Shown one piece after another: positions 37,401 to 50,005 of a stretch of DNA of 64,000 nt (position 1 is the first letter of the stretch; the number at the start of each line of letters is the position of its first letter). The stretch comes from Phascolomyces articulosus (Eukaryota > Mucoromycota > Mucoromycetes > Mucorales > Lichtheimiaceae): positions 62,001 to 126,000 of the forward strand of contig JAIXMP010000049.1 of NCBI GenBank assembly GCA_025677815.1, read 5' to 3'. A program made the translations under genes and the position numbers. Under the pieces are notes generated by a model. That model was not told the origin of the DNA. It searched no databases and was given only the letters and a program-made list of their open reading frames with translations.

Positions 37401-39869
37401 CGTTGATTTTTGACCATCCCATTTTTATTTTTTTCTTGGCAGATTTATAAGGATGGCGTAACTTCTTTGTCCTTCCATTTTTAATCATATAAATATATAT
37501 TATCATGATTGATTTATAGGATCAATTAAGAAGAACTTTTTTTTTCGTACGACTAAGCGGACGAAACGATTTTATTGCTGACTTTTTATATGTTTGGTTG
37601 ACATCTTGAAATCGTTTATTGTTTATGAGCTATTTTATCTTATTAAAAATTAGATGACATGCATAACATTATATAGGAATCAATCACATTTTGTGTGATA
37701 GAATCGAATCATCGATAGATAAGTTTGTTTATGTATTATCTTTGCCTAAGAAATAACAATAGTAATAATTGAATAGTTTGCTAAGTGATAAGTTCGCTTC
37801 TAATAGATATATATATATATATTGACTACGTATTGATGTTAAAAAAAATGACATGATCTTGTTACTATACTGTTTGTTCTAATAGATAGTAATAGATGAA
37901 ATCCTCATTAGAATAATTTCCATCATTATCCTGAATAGAGATCTTTTTGTTTGAATTACAATTGTTTAATTCCTGTATGAAATTTCCTATTTTTTTTTCT
38001 TTTTTTAACAATAAAAAAAAAATGCACTTCTATTCGTTCGGTTTCAAAAAAAACACGAGGTTACTTTGTTATATTTGTACAATGTCTTGAAACTCGTGGA
38101 GGAGGTCGTAAATAACCAAAAGAATGATCTGATGACTTCCTCTTATCAACTTCTTTTTTTCTTATTTCCTTTTAATGATATCAATATGAGTATTCAGTAT
38201 TTATTTTATCATTTACAAGTCTGGATATGTTCTTGACCACAATTTGAATCACTATTTTTGATAGTTTTCCTATATTCGATTGATGCGTGGTCAAAAAAAA
38301 AAAGAAAGAAACGCCCCAAATTCTAAAAACAGTAAGTTAAGCTGCTATTTGAATATTATCTATGGGGGATGCCAACCGTGTGAGTCAGTGGCAATTCATT
38401 CAATTACCATATTTGAACATTTCCATTTTTCTATACTTCTTCTTCTTTCTTTCGCTCCCCCACTCTTTTTTTTTTCTTTCCTCGTTTTGTCTCATTATAT
38501 TTGGTATAGATAACCATAGTATTGGTCATTATAAAACAATACATATATTCGATGGTGACAAGAAGTATATAGAGGGTACTAACATTTATTGAAGAAACAA
38601 TTAGATTCAGCCAACAAAAAAAAAATGTGTCACACATTAAAAACCAAAGAACCAATGGAAAAAAAGATAGAATGTTTATAGTGATTAGTAGGCTACTAAG
38701 TATTTTTATATCTCTATGCGTCTACTAATTATATCATTTAGTGTATAGTTTATACTTTGTGAATTAATTTGCGCAGCTGAATTATTCATGTTTGTGATGC
38801 ATTCAACAGTCAGGTACCTGAACTAACTATATTAAATTATATCAAATTGGGAGGGGGTGAATGAATGCTATATAGAATGGGATAGAAAAGAAGAAGTATC
38901 CAATGGAAAATATTGAAATGATAACGACGACATCATAATGGCATTGACCTTATTTTTTTTTATTGTTACATGAATGGCTCAGCAAAACAATAATTACAAG
39001 ATCGGCAAAAATAAAAGCATCGTTTTCTTTACCCTTTTTTTTAAAAAAAAAAAAGTCGTTGTACAAATATCAAGTTTTTGAGTGGTTTATATGAAGATCA
39101 CTCGCCTCTAAATTTATATTCTATCAAAAAAATAATAAGTAGGTATATATGTCCTACATCATAATTCACATTGTAATCATTTACCCGGTTTTCACCCCAT
39201 AATTCCATAGGGAGCAATAATAAGGTAAATAATATATGTGATGTTAATTACTACTGATTTTTTTTTAGTGTATATCTGAAACAAAGAGAGTGAGTTCGAC
39301 TATGGTGTGTATGGAAGACCTAGCGAATAAGATACTATTGTTAAATTGCGGGATTACATTTTTAACCAATATCAAGCTTAGGTTAAAGTGCGGGAGAATA
39401 GTTAAAGTGCTGAGTCTGTAACTACATTAATAGATCCAAAACGCAATAGGAGCCCTTTTATGCTCTGACAATAAAGTTAATTGTTTATAAATCGTAGGTT
39501 ATGAATCGTATCTGTCGCGTTTAACCGAGTCGAGATTTTTGAAGGATTATTTACTCTAATCAATGAATTTGGAGAAATCCGTTTTCAAATTTTTGTATTA
39601 TCAACATCATCATTCCATCCTATCACAGAAGAAAGCCAATGCATGAACTTGTCCATTACAAAAATTTGGTCATAATATGCTACAGCTGTTTTACACAGAT
39701 AAGGTTGATGCTGATAAACTTATTTTCACGTCATGATTTTCCATCACTCAAAAAAGATGTCCACCCGATTGTATATAAAAAAAAAAGATTAATCGCTTGA
39801 CAAAGTTTTCATTACCTGCATCCGTTTCGACCAGCAATTATTTGTGCAACCCTGGATGAAATTAATAAT
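34450..39869. other. 5.4-kb gene-poor stretch
   Basis: The first part is the FAR1-gene promoter with (GAC)n near 34563-34585, (GTT)n and several (TA)n tracts (34891-34911, 35010-35032, 35334-35354). The remainder is A/T runs and short dinucleotide repeats. Open frames (35281-35619, 36545-36928, 37036-37245, 38280-38592) are translated microsatellite or hydrophobic noise. Sequence from about 39290 to 39860 has more mixed composition and may be the eroded upstream part of the exonuclease remnant that follows. Confidence 0.5.
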
Positions 39870-40980
39870 GTGATTAGTTTAATAAACCAAAGCTGTTGCA
39901 GGATCATCATTAGATATATTTTGATCAGATTGGATGCTGAATGGACCATATATAATACCAATCCACGTTATTATCAAACTCAAAAAAGTGGATATATTTA
40001 CAAATCGCATGGCAACAGCACATTTTTATTCTTGAACTTTGGCGTATAAATAACTCTGAATTGACTTACGCACTTTGGTTGTTTCTCGATAAACCCACGT
40101 ATCAAAAAAAAAAAAAAAATAGACGTAATGTTAGTCGTGCTGAGCGTATGTATTCAGCTATAAGGGAACCAGCATATCAATTTACAGCACAAGGAATTAT
40201 AGAGCTTGGATGATTTTTTTTTCATGAAAAGGGTGTAATTTCGGGTGGGCGTATGTCACTACCTAGCGGATATTTGCTCTGTAGTTCTCAAACGTTATCT
40301 CCCCAAGCCAGATATCAGGATAAGCGTGTGGGATTGTACCTTTACAGAAGAACAGTTAAATTATGCAGCTCTGGATGCATGGTGCAGTTTGAAGTGCTAT
40401 GAATAAGTCTCTACACTATTAAATTATGACACAATTCCTCAGTGTACATCATGAGCGATGATTTATCCAGACCTATTACCGAAGGGAAAATTGTTAGTCA
40501 AGAGTTGCAAGTATTATTTCTTTATTTTAAAGTTATATATATCAACTCTTATATTCATATATTATATTACTCTGTGCAAATATACTATAGGAAGTTTGAT
40601 GGAATGAATATTGATGAAAATAATATTCTTGTGCAAATTATGTCTATACTTGTCCCAGGTGCATATTTGACCAACTATAAAAGAAACAATTACCAGCCAA
40701 CTTTCTACATTTATCAAATTCATATTACTTGGTCTGTAAACCTCATTTGTTACGAGTAAAGAAGAATGATATAACAGAGAACGATCAGCAGCAACACATC
40801 TGGGAACAAATCAACCAGGATAATATGACGAGTATTAATACTGAAGACTTGATGGATAATGATCTAGGGAATGACTTGGAAAATATTTGAGATGAAATTG
40901 ATGATTATGATACCAATGAACTACACAATATACAAACTCAAGACACTACTCACTGCATAGGTATAATTGTTTTCCCATGG
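39870..40980 (+). pseudogene. Decayed 3'-5' exonuclease (DEDDy, WRN/RNase D-like) gene
   Basis: Fragments in all three plus frames line up as a 3'-5' exonuclease. Exo I-like: RLDAEWTIYN near 39930. Exo II region: LQIAWQQHIFILELW near 39995. Then QFTAQGIIELG and HEKGVISGGRMSL near 40175-40258. Exo III-like: LADICSVVLKRYLPKPD and EEQLNYAALDAWCSLKCYE, ending at 40405. At least one in-frame TGA and several frame changes interrupt it. Downstream pieces (about 40445-40505, 40590-40690 and 40750-40965; LVPGAYLTNYKR, an acidic Asp/Asn-rich tail) probably belong to the same protein. Such exonuclease domains are multi-copy in Mucoromycota, some linked to transposons (recalled knowledge). The composition differs from the microsatellite-rich DNA before it. 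Confidence 0.6.
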
Positions 40981-41251
40981 TGAAATACTCTCAAATATGT
41001 GAATTTTCTCAAAGAAAAAATACTGATGATGATGGTTACATAGAAATAGATATTACTGGAAATAATGAAGATTATTTATTATTGTAATATAATAATGGAA
41101 CGATAAGAAACGGAAAAAGTTATTATAATAATAGTAAAAGTAAGAAAGGGGGAAGACATAAGGTAAAAATAATAAATTATAAAGATAAAGGTAAAAAAAA
41201 AATTGATATATAATAAATAATAACAAGTTCTTTTTTTTAGTAAAAGAGTTT

Positions 41252-42596
41252 TTAATCTGTTGTTGCATTATTATTAATTGTATCTGTTGCTTCTACTTCT
41301 TGCTCTTGTTGTTGTCGTTTTTGCCTTTCAAATTTATCAGTAAAATCATTCTCCTTGGTCCACTGTTTTCCAATGATTTTTTCTTTTTTATCCAAATACC
41401 AACTGGCAATGATCCCCACAGTGACCATGAAAGATATGACCACGGCATTAATAATATTATTATACTTGACAATATCATCGGTAGACATATCTGATACTTC
41501 AACAAACAATAGGCAAGCTATCAATTCAAGTATCAATAAAATACCCCAACCAAAGGTTTGGATTCGCATACTCCATCGAAAGAAACGAATATGTTCATAT
41601 TGCCAATCCAAAATATGTTGTTGTTGAGAATGACCATCCCGATCCACCCATTCATAGTCCAAGTTAGGAAACATATTTTCACCAACAACATAAGTGAGTG
41701 GTCTAAGAACAAACCATTTTGTCTTGAGTGGAATCAAAGTGATAAGAAAGAGAAAACCAACGATGGCACCAACCGCAGAATCTCGAATCAAGGCAGCTCG
41801 TTCATCACCTGCGTAATATATAAAAAGAGGATATAAAAGAAGTAATAAGTATCACATGACCTCACGTTTCTTTCGCAAAAAGTATAGAAAAAATATATCC
41901 ATATAAAGATAAAATCAATTCTCCCCTTACACACAGCCTCACATAACACAACACTTTGCCTTTTTCTGCCAAGATCAGAAATATATATATTTTTTTTTCT
42001 GCCAAGAGTAAATTTGCCAATGTCAAATCCACATAAAGTAATATTCAACCACTGGAAATCTTAATAGATCCCAGTAGTCGTCGTCAGATTTTGAGCCACT
42101 ACTTACCACTAACAATAGAAATAATGCCACTTAAAATAAATCCAAGTGCAATGATACAACCAAGGATATCGATTTTGCGATTCATGATAAACTTGACAAT
42201 CACCCACAAAAGAGAAGGAATACCGGAGATTACTAATGCATAGACAATCCCAATTTTGTTTCGTAATCCATAATATAACCCCAAAGGAATACCAATTTGA
42301 ATCACCATCATGAAGAGAACAGATAGAAGTTGATGAAATAACGCCTTGATGGCATTTTTGGGGATTTTTTCACCAGGAATCATACGGGTTCGAGGAGATA
42401 ATGTTTCATCTTTTTTGCCATCATTATCTTCTTCTATCACAAAATGATGATCACTAGGAGGATACTCCTGTTCTTCATCTAAAGATACACTGTTGCCTTG
42501 TTGGTTCCTGTTACCATCAACAACGGTGGTGGAGGTAACATTTTGATCTTGTTGTTGGTAATTTAATTTCTTTTTAAATAAAGAGATGGATGGCAT
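41252..42596 (-). CDS. Multi-pass membrane protein of unknown function, 348 aa, two exons
   Basis: Exons 42596-42107 and 41808-41252. The 298-nt intron has GTAAGT...CGCAG ends and keeps frame; it is long for this window. The N-terminal about 80 residues are soluble and acidic. Then come hydrophobic segments at about 92-112, 116-133 and 140-158, followed by two to four more in exon 2 (GAIVGFLFLITLIPL, WGILLILELIACLLFVEV, AVVISFMVTVGIIASWYL). A conserved-looking cytosolic or lumenal loop carries FVLRPLTYVVGENMFPN. The C-terminus is charged, with a Gln/Glu run. I do not recognise the family with certainty; the layout resembles small bacterial and fungal integral membrane proteins of the VC0807 type. 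No transport motif was seen. Confidence 0.75.
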
Positions 42597-43772
42597 GATG
42601 GTGGATTCTTGTTATCAATAATAATAATAACTACTTGAAGTAATAATTGTTTAGAGGTTATTGACCAATTAAAAGTAAAAAAAAAAAGTAGTGTCGTTGG
42701 AAAGGAACGAGATCGTTCTGATTCAACCTGGATAGCTTATTTTTATACTATTTTTTCTTTTTTTGGTTGTTTTATACTTTATTGATGCTCAATAAGAATA
42801 AAGTGTCTGTCTTGATTACATGTACGTCATCCTATCATGGATTTTATTGTTTCATAAAAAAAAAATAGAATAGTATATAGTGATGACTTTTGGATAGGAA
42901 TATCATTGGTCAACATCACATCGTCTATTGTGGCGTTTTCTGAGAATTTTATTTTTCCCAATTGCTGGAATAGTATGGAATTTGAGTAATAATATACATT
43001 TGTGTTTAAATTATTGACGCGACCAGACTCCACAATGGTTTTGATACCTTTTTTTCCCCCTATGTATCCTTTGAATATTTTCACTTATCCGTATCTTTTC
43101 GGTCTTTTATCGAATTCTACTTTATTTGATAGAACACCATATCCATTGGAGTTCAAGACGACCCAAACGTTTGAACTATACTTCTATGACGACACGTTGA
43201 TATGGTTCTTTTTTTTTTTTCGTTGGATTTCAATTAATAATAATAATAATAATAATTGAGGAATATTATAGTGTTTTATCGATATTGATGTATACTTCTT
43301 ACTGTACTGTTTTCTGAAAGAAAAAAAAATGAGAATCGATCTTTTAAATGGATGAAATCTCCCGCATACGTATAACAACAACGTGAATTAGCGATATATA
43401 TACGTAGCAGTTTATGGTTACCTCAATAAACATGAATAAATTGTTAATCCTATTAAAATCTATTATTATATTGATAATAAAGTATAAATTTACACTTACA
43501 ATAACAAAGAATGTCATCAATTTGATATCACTGATCTGACCTCTAAAACATCATTCATGTCACATGAAGACAAGTGATTTGTTTACTTTTTTGTCGCATA
43601 TCTCATAACGATAAAGACTATCCATCAAAACAGTCATGGGAAGCACACAGCCACAATGTTATTATTATTCGCCAAGAAGTAGCCCTTGGTTTTTTTTCCT
43701 GCCAAGATCAAAGTTACTGAAACGACTGGTTTTGGCAATCTCATACTATGTATAATAAATAATTCATTTTTA
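42597..43772. other. Spacer between membrane-protein gene and HET gene
   Basis: No gene seen. Contains an (AAT)n run near 43236-43257. Short repeated words (TGCCAAGATCA and variants) occur at about 43697 and inside the preceding intron at about 41966 and 41998; their meaning is unclear. The 3' UTR of the HET gene should lie near 43773. Confidence 0.45.
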
Positions 43773-45743
43773 TTACTGAATATTAAATGTTTCTTCTGGT
43801 AAAGTACAACCAGAAAATAAATGGTCTGGGTTAACTATTTTACAAGTCCCAATAGCTTTGTAATGATCCCCTTCTTCTTTTATGACAGGAAAGATCTTGT
43901 ACGGTGGTGAAGAATAGCTGGATCGAGGATCATTGTTGATAAAAGATATGCCGGAAAGAATGACATATTGAGAATAATTATCTGTCTCTTCCGTTAGATT
44001 GAAATCAAAATTGATGCATTGCTGCTGTTGTTGTGTTGTTGTTTCATTATCATTGCTACTGTTATCGTCATTGCAACAATCATACCAAAATAAATCATCG
44101 TTCGTAATGGGAATAATACTGGATAAAATACAAAGTGTCTTGGATACACCATGTAGGCTACTTGGTTTGGGATTCTCCAAAGAAAATATATCTGAGGAAA
44201 ATAAACTTAATGTGACGATGAATGTTTTCTTAGGACCATGGCTATTTCTGTCGGATTCAGGTAATTGTATTTTTATCGCAAGTTCTTGTCGTTTCAAAGA
44301 GGAGGACGATAGGATATCATTATTATTGCTAGAACTCTTGTTCTTTTGGTCCAAAAACTGGAATGGTGGAAGGTCATCAAATGTCAATGGCTTAAATGGA
44401 ACACTTGTGATGGCTGCTGGATCATCGACACTGGTAATAAAAGTACACGTCACTTGCATAGATGTGTCCACAATGGAATAATTTTGAAAATTTGTAGTGA
44501 AATCGCCTTGCAAATGTTCTCCATCAATGCCCGTCCAAGATGGCAATATATCTTCATACTGTTGAATAGGTACATCGTAATCATTTTCGTCGTCTGAAGA
44601 AGAATGACCATTTTTTTCAATGGATGATCTTTTTCGTTGTTGTCCAATTACTTTATATTCCAAATGTTGTCCAAAACATAAAATAGATAAATCTTTTTTG
44701 GCAAGCGCACCATAACATTGAATCAATAATGGATCAAACGATTGATTGTAATCCATAGTTATTGTATCCATCATATCCGGGAAAAGATTGGCTAATATAA
44801 ATATTCGATCATACGGATTGCTACAAGTGCGTATATGTGTATACCAAAGAATCGTGCTAACATTCCATTGTTGAGGAGTATTGCAAATGAAATACATATC
44901 TTTATAAGCATAAGCTTTATACCACCACGAATGAATATTTTCTCCAACAAAGACAATGTTCTGGGACATGAGAGCTTCTTGAAACGTCCATAAACGTTTA
45001 AACCATTTGGATTCCGATAATATGGATTTGGTTGTGATGGAAAGTGTCTCATCTAATAGATGAGATGGTGCGCCACCACCTGTCGTCGTACGACGCAATA
45101 TTTTTGAATCATCCACCCGAAATTCAGGGACCAGTACGACGGTTCCGAATGCATGTTTGTATATTTGATGCATGGATTTGATCTCGCGCATTTTTTCCAA
45201 GTTGTCTCCAACATCTTGTTGATGATCGATGCATAGTTGGTCATACCAAATGTACCTTATATTAAAATCCTTGCACACCTTTTGAACAATATCTTCAAAT
45301 CGAACATTTTTTGGTTTCGAACTATACATGGACTTTTTTGACCCAACTGTTGTATTATTATTGCTATTTTTCTTTCCACCTCCTCCTTTTGCTGTCTTGT
45401 TCCATTGAATCAACTTGTGTTTTCCTCGATCCACTCTTTTATAATTTCCATGATCGTTGTTGTTGTTATCATCGAATGGAATGATATCGCCCGATTGTTC
45501 CCATACATAAGAAAGGGCACAATATCCTTCTTTTACTTTTGAACCAGAAATGACTTGCATATCTGACACACGCACCAATTTATTGGGCTTATAATCTGAT
45601 TTTGGAATTTGATCAGGAAATCGTTTGGGTGGATGAACATGGTATTGATTTTTGATGTGCGCGTCATCGTCAGTACCGGAACCACCAATAAGAGCACATT
45701 CTCGATAATCGCTTAATTGTCGCGTGTCATATGTAATATACAT
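43773..45743 (-). CDS. Heterokaryon-incompatibility (HET) domain protein, 656 aa, single exon
   Basis: The HET domain spans about residues 70-280. Its three hallmark blocks are visible: YCALSYVWEQ at 74-83, IRYIWYDQLCIDHQQ at 162-176 with the following MHQIYKHAFGTVVLV, and WFKRLWTFQEALMSQ at about 247-261. In ascomycetes this domain triggers cell death after fusion of incompatible strains and is TIR-like in part. In early-diverging fungi its role is not settled. The Lys/Asn-rich insertion between blocks 1 and 2 is unusually long. The C-terminal about 300 residues have Asp/Asn/Ser runs and no recognised partner domain (no NACHT, WD40 or ankyrin repeats). Single long exon, uninterrupted. Confidence 0.88.
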   Translation of the reverse strand: MYITYDTRQLSDYRECALIGGSGTDDDAHIKNQYHVHPPKRFPDQIPKSDYKPNKLVRVSDMQVISGSKVKEGYCALSYVWEQSGDIIPFDDNNNNDHGNYKRVDRGKHKLIQWNKTAKGGGGKKNSNNNTTVGSKKSMYSSKPKNVRFEDIVQKVCKDFNIRYIWYDQLCIDHQQDVGDNLEKMREIKSMHQIYKHAFGTVVLVPEFRVDDSKILRRTTTGGGAPSHLLDETLSITTKSILSESKWFKRLWTFQEALMSQNIVFVGENIHSWWYKAYAYKDMYFICNTPQQWNVSTILWYTHIRTCSNPYDRIFILANLFPDMMDTITMDYNQSFDPLLIQCYGALAKKDLSILCFGQHLEYKVIGQQRKRSSIEKNGHSSSDDENDYDVPIQQYEDILPSWTGIDGEHLQGDFTTNFQNYSIVDTSMQVTCTFITSVDDPAAITSVPFKPLTFDDLPPFQFLDQKNKSSSNNNDILSSSSLKRQELAIKIQLPESDRNSHGPKKTFIVTLSLFSSDIFSLENPKPSSLHGVSKTLCILSSIIPITNDDLFWYDCCNDDNSSNDNETTTQQQQQCINFDFNLTEETDNYSQYVILSGISFINNDPRSSYSSPPYKIFPVIKEEGDHYKAIGTCKIVNPDHLFSGCTLPEETFNIQ

Positions 45744-48700
45744 GATGATAGCTTTCTATTACAACAACTTTTTTTTTTGGTTTTGTCAATTTTTTTTTCT
45801 CTGTTTTCTTAAAAAAAATGAATATTTACTTTGTTACTGAAAATTTTCTTGTAATAAAAATTCGTGTTTGGTATTTTTCGTCAAAGTCAATAATATAAGC
45901 AACAAGGTGGTCTTTTTTTCGGAATGTATGGATCAGATAGTAGTTATATATGAAAGAAGAGCTGTTCCATAGATAAATCAAAGTAAAGGAAGTTCCAAAG
46001 GTTGATGATGAAGAAGAAAGAGAAAAACACAAACAAAAATACAAAACTCGTCCTTTTTTTTACTTCTTGGTAACAACGTAACACAAACAGATAATATACA
46101 TCATCTGACATGCTTTTACGTTATATTGCTGCGGTTTCTTACACGCTTTTGATTTATGCCCCTCAGCATTGCACCCATAATTTTAAAAAATTGTTTAGTG
46201 TTTATCATAAATAAGATAAAAACAGTACACATTCAGTAAAAATGAATTATTTTGGTTTGCATATAGTATAAAGTAAATTTTGATCATAGTGGAAAACAGT
46301 AAGCAAACACAACTACTATTAAAATCAAAGCAAGGTTTGGATAGCGTTATAAAACACGCTTCCTGATATAAGAGTATATATTTTTAAAAAAATAATAGTA
46401 AGCGAAATACCATTCGTTGTCATGCTGGTAACGAATTCTTTGTTCCTGAATTTCGATGATTACGTATTACACTTTCCAACAGCCACATAATTCTCTGAAG
46501 TTCCTTATTTTTACGTGATCGAACAAGTGGTTATACCGATTTCACAGTGGCATAACACATTGATTTATAACTATATTATATTCATCAAATTATTCTATTT
46601 AATGGATGTACAGTAATCACAATTATGCTTTTTTTTTTTTACTTGAATATGTAGCGAAAAAAAGTAATTGGAGTTAGATATAAATAATGCATACGTAATA
46701 ATATGAGGCTGTGTCAATTGTACGTCTATATACATACGTAAAAAAAAGGATTCAGTAGATGGTATACTTTGCTACGGTGATTATTTTTTTAATTTGATGT
46801 ACCGAACTGACGTACGTTTCTAGTCCTTCGTGAGACTTTGAAATCATAGGAATAAATGATAGTTGAGAATGATCGCATATCGAGGACCATGATACTTGTG
46901 GATGCATCGATTTATAAGAAAAAAATGTATAAAACAAAATTAGTTGATTGCAATTCTCTTGTTCTTTTATATCTGATATTCGTCTTGTGGAAGAGGTAAA
47001 GCAGATACTAGAAATGGAGGCACCAATGATGGTATATATACCACAAAAAAAAAGAAAGAAAAGAAACTTATTAACACCCGTAAGGAAAAGGCTGTAAAAG
47101 TAATATGTATTGATACTACTTATACACATTCAATACATCTAACACCTTCACACTTATTTTTCACTCTCAATGAAAAGAGCCAAATACAAGTGATCATGAT
47201 AAGATTATTTTAGTTTTCAATCTTCTTATTTTCCACACAAACACTTTTTTATGTTGATTGTTCAATTGTCAATTGTAATAATAATAATGATAATAAAGGG
47301 ATATATTTTTCTTTTTGACGTATAAAGATTATTAGGGAATTGTTATTATACAAAATATCAAAGTGAATAATATGTAAAAGAGTGCAAAAGGGTAAAGAGG
47401 TATAAAGGACAAAGGGGTATAAAGGATCAAAAGGTAAGGTGGGTGAAGGGTTAATTTTTAGTAGTAGGGTATTAATAAGAATGAAGTGATGGAGGGGTGT
47501 TATTTTATATATATAATATTATCACATCCTTTTTTATTAATTATCCCAATGCCGACCCTCCTCTTCCCCCCCTTCTCCCTCCTAACCCTTCGCCATCGCC
47601 GTCACCCGCACCCAGCGTAATCGGTCACGCGGTAAATAGTAGACTGCTATCTCAACATTGACTGCCAAACGATGAACTCAAGGTGAACAACTCAAGGTGA
47701 ACAAGGAACTCAAGGATACAATAAGCTGGAAAATCTCAAAAGCATGGATGCATCACTCTTAATAAAAAAAAAAACTTTCACAAAAAAAAATATGTCAGTA
47801 GTTCATCTCATCCCTCTCTGCAGCACTAATCTATGAAAGAAAAACTCAAACCAAATGGCTCAAAGTTACAAGGATGAATTGAGTCTTTGCGATCATCTTC
47901 GTAACATCTTTCCTTCTCAAAGTCAATAGAATAGTTCGTTTTCTCTCTCTCCCTCAATCTCATTCTCAAACTCTCTCGCATATTCCAAAAAAAAGAAGAA
48001 GCATTTTCCCTTTCTCTCATAATTTTTTTCTCTTAATTTGCATATGTTACCAATAAGTTTACCTTACTCGCTAATTCAGTATAACCAACAGGCGGAAAAA
48101 AAGGACCTTCCTTACAACATCTTAATCAATAGTGTGGATACCTCATGTGGATTCTTTCGCATCTATATGTAATCTTTAAATGTTAGCTTCATTTGCATAT
48201 TTACTTCAAATACCAGTATAAAAGAATGAATTCAACCGCAGTTTTATCCAAAATGATGATCCTTAAAGAGTTTTGCTTTAGTCAAATACTTGGATATTGA
48301 AGGAAATAAAGAAAATTTTTGATAGACATGATTCGTGCCACACTTTCGATTCATTGACTTCATCCATTACCTACAAAAATGGTAACTTTCTATATATAAA
48401 TATAATACAGAACGTTGATATGAGTATATTTTATGGTTGATCTTTATTTTATTGTATAAAAATATAATAGATAGAATTCTTACCTGATTCTAAACTTTTT
48501 TTATAGCTGTTACCAATCGACCATGCAAACAGTATAGAGTGAGACCAATCGAGGACGTGTTTTCATTTACTTTGACGTATCTATAACAAAGGGGTATATA
48601 AAAAGGAAGTTGAGTAATGTGGGTTGGATTTAATAATAATAAAAAAATACAGATTCAAAAAAAAAAGAATAAATGAAAGAGGTACGAGTGTTGTATTTTT

Positions 48701-50005
48701 CTTAGTTGAAACAGCCTTTTGTATTTATATTCATTTACAATCATTGCTGCGCCAACAATATAAAAGTGGGCTTAGTTTCTCACTATAGGCTTTGTGGGGC
48801 AAGATATATTTTGATAAGACTCCCTTTGGAAAGATCTATTGATATGATTGGGCTCAGCTTTTTTTTTAGATGGTGAGTGCATTTTTAAATTCATGTTGGT
48901 GCGCAGCCATTATAAGGTGTGGCTATTACTATGTCAGTTCCCTTTTTTAGAAAAGTCTGATGATGCATCATTTCTTCTGGCGCGCCGCAAAAAAAAAAAA
49001 AGAATGCTGTGAAACCGAACTGGCTTTTCGTCAAAGTGACGAATTTTCTGGCGCATTTTTGATGGCGCGCACCCTGATGGCGCTTTTTCATGTTACACCC
49101 TGCTTTATGCACCATATAAATCATAATATGTAGGGCATAATAAATGAAAAGGGTCTGCTTTCTTTTTTATTGTCACTTCATACTAAAAAAAAGAGGATAG
49201 ACCCATTATTGGTACATACAACATCCAACGGAGCACGTCAAACACTCATATATTTGCTTCAAGGTTTTTTTTTCCACGGTATCTTTTTGTTTACCTGCGA
49301 AATTCCAAGTTCAGCAAACTTTTAAGTTGGACGGCATATGCCTGCAGGTGATATTCGATATATAATTTCGACTAATCCAATTTGCCAATGTAAATAAATA
49401 TAGATATTTTGAAACACTTCATAATTAACTAACGAAGAAGGTAAATATAAATACAAGAATGTCTGTAATTACCATGACTGCCAAGAACATGTTTGAACCT
49501 ACACTTATCACTTAAACCCGAGCCTTATAACTTTTTTTTCTGAAATAAACAAGGATTACGAATATCCTATTATTACTTTTAATAGCAAAATATATTATTG
49601 TTGGTTATGAATAACATCATTGTTCAATATGAGAATATTTTTGTGCGTTTCCAGCATTATCTTCTTTATTCACTGTGAAAAATATTTTGTACATTATGAA
49701 GTGCATCTTTGTTCGTTGTAAAAAGGGCTTTTGTTTAATCTGAAAATAATAATATTCGCTTTGAATAAATATAATGTTTGTTCTGAAGAAGATGAAGATC
49801 ATAGAGTAACCATCATTTTTGATAAACAAATACAAAGTCTATTAACTTGAAATTGATAGCAAATGTGAAATCTTCAAGAATCACATTTTTGGCTGTGTTT
49901 AGCAGAGAGGTTCCAGGGTGATCTGCATTCTTTAACATACAAAAAAAACATTTGTCTATCTGACCATATTTAAGACTAGTAGAACTAAAAAGTACACATT
50001 AAACT
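45744..50005. other. 4.2-kb gene-poor stretch left of the recombinase element
   Basis: No supported gene. Open frames at 46752-47129, 47826-48020, 48891-49124 and 49617-49835 lack domains and ATG-plus-composition support. A C-rich tract lies at about 47552-47620. A patch near 48910-49100 has repeated GGCGC words and a perfect short palindrome. HET-gene promoter sequence is expected next to 45743. Confidence 0.45.
49027..49043. other. Short perfect hairpin within a GGCGC-repeat patch
   Basis: TTCGTCA-AAG-TGACGAA forms a 7-bp perfect stem. It is flanked within 100 nt by four TGGCGC words (about 48979, 49050, 49065, 49078), an island of unusual composition in otherwise AT-rich DNA. It may be part of a degraded inverted-repeat element; no full terminal repeats were found. 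Confidence 0.3.
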
